This document shows, piece after piece, positions 39,146-40,869 of a stretch of DNA of 40,869 bases. The first letter of the stretch is position 1; each line of letters opens with the position of its first letter. The notes beneath the pieces were generated by a model. It did no database searches. It saw nothing but the letters and a program-made list of their open reading frames with translations, and was not told where the DNA came from. Made by a program: the position numbers and the translations under genes. The stretch comes from Betaproteobacteria bacterium RIFCSPLOWO2_02_FULL_63_19 (GTDB lineage: Bacteria; Pseudomonadota; Gammaproteobacteria; Burkholderiales; SG8-39), in contig MEQX01000017.1 in the NCBI GenBank assembly GCA_001770415.1, positions 1-40,869 on the forward strand. Reading direction: 5' to 3'.

Positions 39146-40869
39146 ATGGCGATCCGATACGACTATGCCGTCGAAGATTTCATCGCGCGATGGCAATCGG
39201 CCAGCGGTTCGGAGCGTGCGAACTATCAGCTTTTCGTCCATGACTTGTGCACGCTGCTCGAACTGCCAACGCCGGACCCGGCGCGCGAGGACACGCGCGA
39301 CAACGCCTACGTCTTCGAGCGCCGCATTACGTTCCGCCACGGTGACGGCACCGAGTCGCCCGGATTCATTGACTGTTACCGCCGCGCCGCGTTTGTTCTC
39401 GAAGCGAAAAAGGTCAAATATGCAGCAGGCAAGGGTTTCGACGATGCGCTGCTGCGCGCCCGCGGTCAGGGCGAGCAGTACGCCCGCGCGCTGCCGGCCG
39501 GGGAAGGCCGCCCGCCGTTCCTGCTGGTGGTCGATGTCGGCAACGTAATCGAGCTGTACGCCGAGTTCACGCGTTCCGGTGCAACCTACACGCCGTTTCC
39601 AGATCCGCGTTCGCATCGCGTTCGGCTCGCCGACCTGCGCGAAGACGCCGTCCGCCAGCGGCTGCGTGCGGTGTGGCTTGATCCGCTGTCGCTTGACCCG
39701 ACAAGGCAGTCCGCCAAGGTCACGCGGGACGTGGCCGAGCGGCTGGGGGAGGTGGCCCGCGTGCTCGAAGCGGCCGGACACGCGCCGGAAATCGTGGCGA
39801 GCTTTCTGAGCCGCTGTTTGTTCTCGATGTTCGCCGAGGACGTCGGGCTGCTGCCCAAGCGCGCATTTGCCGATCTGCTCGAAAGCCTGAAGGACAATCC
39901 GGCGCAGTTCGTGCCGCTCGTGGGTGAAGTCTGGCGCGCGATGGATCGCGGCGAATTCTCCGCCGCCGTTCGCGCCGATCTGTTGAAGTTTAATGGCAAG
40001 CTGTTCAAGTACCCTCAGGTGCTGCCGCTGACCCGTGATCAGATCGGCCTGCTGCTGGCGGCGGCGCGTGCCAACTGGCGCGAGGTCGAGCCCGCCATTT
40101 TCGGCACGCTGCTCGAACGTGCGCTCGACCCCACCGAGCGCCATGCGCTTGGCGCCCACTACACGCCTCGCGCTTATGTCGAGCGGCTGGTGCTGCCGAC
40201 CATCGTCGAACCACTGCGCGAGGACTGGAAGAACACCCAGGCCGCGGCACTGGTGCTGGCCGGCGAGGGCAAGCTGAAGGAGGCGCAGCAGCAGATACGG
40301 GATTTCCTCAGGCAATTGTGCGAGGTGCGCGTGCTCGACCCCGCGTGCGGCTCGGGTAACTTTCTATACGTGACGCTCGAACACCTGAAGCGGCTCGAAG
40401 GCGAGGTTCTGAACCAGCTAGACGAACTCGGCGACACGCAAGGCCGTCTGGATCTGCAGGGCGTTTCCGTCGACCCGCATCAACTGCTCGGCATCGAGCT
40501 CAATCCGCGCGCGGCTGAGATCGCCGAGATGGTGCTGTGGATTGGCTATCTGCAGTGGCATTTCCGCACACGCGGCCAAGTCATGCCGCCGCAGCCGGTG
40601 CTGAAGGATTTTCACAATATCGAATGCCGCGATGCGGTGCTCGCGTGTGACCGCACGGAATACGTGGTCGACGAGCGCGGCGTGCCGGTCACGCGCTGGG
40701 ACGGAAGGACGACGAAGAAACACCCGGTTACGGGAGAGGAGGTGCCGGACGAGGCGGCACGTATTCCGGTCGAGAAGTACGTCAATCCGCGCAAGGCGGA
40801 ATGGCCGCAGGTGGATTTTGTGGTGGGGAATCCGCCGTTTATTGGCATGGCTTGGATGCGTGCCGCGCT
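39146..40869 (+). CDS. Restriction-modification DNA methyltransferase, type IIL/MmeI-like, 5' part (cut by window edge)
   Basis: 574 codons read to the window end without a stop. The N-terminal region carries a PD-(D/E)xK-like nuclease pattern: D76 (GFIDCYRR) and E86-A-K88 (LEAKKVK). A helical linker follows, then an adenine-N6 methyltransferase domain with the SAM motif DPACGSGNF (from D398) and catalytic NPPF (562-565). Nuclease, spacer and methylase in one chain is the layout of type IIL/IIG enzymes; phage-defence methylases of large R-M or DISARM-type systems look alike in this part. The target-recognition domain lies beyond the edge. The ATG lacks a strong Shine-Dalgarno but matches the start of related proteins. 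Confidence 0.85.
   Translation, partial: MAIRYDYAVEDFIARWQSASGSERANYQLFVHDLCTLLELPTPDPAREDTRDNAYVFERRITFRHGDGTESPGFIDCYRRAAFVLEAKKVKYAAGKGFDDALLRARGQGEQYARALPAGEGRPPFLLVVDVGNVIELYAEFTRSGATYTPFPDPRSHRVRLADLREDAVRQRLRAVWLDPLSLDPTRQSAKVTRDVAERLGEVARVLEAAGHAPEIVASFLSRCLFSMFAEDVGLLPKRAFADLLESLKDNPAQFVPLVGEVWRAMDRGEFSAAVRADLLKFNGKLFKYPQVLPLTRDQIGLLLAAARANWREVEPAIFGTLLERALDPTERHALGAHYTPRAYVERLVLPTIVEPLREDWKNTQAAALVLAGEGKLKEAQQQIRDFLRQLCEVRVLDPACGSGNFLYVTLEHLKRLEGEVLNQLDELGDTQGRLDLQGVSVDPHQLLGIELNPRAAEIAEMVLWIGYLQWHFRTRGQVMPPQPVLKDFHNIECRDAVLACDRTEYVVDERGVPVTRWDGRTTKKHPVTGEEVPDEAARIPVEKYVNPRKAEWPQVDFVVGNPPFIGMAWMRAA

Noticed and set aside
1-40869. CRISPR array, rRNA or tRNA genes
   Set aside because: I saw no regularly spaced repeats and no cloverleaf or rRNA-like segments; the only repeats are the attC-like palindromes and the twin promoters.

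Overview
The window is GC-rich and densely coded. Gene content suggests a metabolically versatile betaproteobacterium of the Rhodocyclales/Burkholderiales type that uses aromatic or acyl-CoA substrates and moves between oxic and anoxic conditions. The evidence is a benzoyl-CoA epoxidase (BoxB)-like protein, a benzoate-CoA-ligase-type enzyme, a B12-dependent acyl-CoA mutase, two quinone-linked molybdenum oxidoreductases with FdhD, and FNR/CRP-type promoter boxes. The taxonomic placement is inference from content only.

Layout. (1) 1-5.8 kb: remains of a PrlF/YhaV toxin-antitoxin pair, a small membrane protein, an MFS exporter, an NfeD fragment, a thiamine-diphosphate enzyme, and a tandem universal stress protein behind an FNR-like box. 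(2) 5.98-13.6 kb: a BoxB homologue on the minus strand, then a tight plus-strand operon of amidohydrolase, acyl-CoA ligase, both subunits of a B12 mutase with unusual active-site substitutions, and an LLM-type flavin enzyme. (3) 13.6-18.2 kb: a four-gene CUT2 (ribose-type) ABC transporter on the minus strand, facing that operon. (4) 18.35-28.4 kb: two molybdopterin enzyme systems. Each has a cytoplasmic catalytic subunit, a four-cluster ferredoxin subunit and an NrfD/DmsC-like membrane anchor; fdhD follows the second. The two catalytic genes have near-duplicate promoters: a GTGAT-N4-RTCAC box and a TAAYAC element at identical spacing. (5) 28.5-32.5 kb: an array of small minus-strand genes, mostly toxin-antitoxin modules, separated by attC-like imperfect palindromes and with no integrase in the window, so a CALIN-like integron cassette cluster. 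It holds an in-frame TumE-type toxin/HTH antitoxin fusion with its own internal ribosome binding site, and two genes broken by single stop codons. (6) 32.7-40.9 kb: diguanylate cyclase, CBS protein, sirtuin, glutathione transferase, an inverted pair of perfect DnaA boxes, RidA and acyl-CoA thioesterase genes, fragments of catabolic genes, an alpha/beta hydrolase, and the 5' part of a large restriction-modification methyltransferase cut by the window edge.

How they may work together: region 2 reads as activation of an organic acid to its CoA ester followed by carbon-skeleton rearrangement, possibly with uptake by region 3. Region 4 supplies respiratory molybdenum enzymes switched on together by one CRP/FNR-family regulator; the first resembles phenylacetyl-CoA:acceptor oxidoreductase. 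These substrate assignments are inference. The strongest candidates for something undescribed are the divergent mutase operon, the shared promoter of the two molybdoenzymes, and the toxin-antitoxin fusion within the cassette array.
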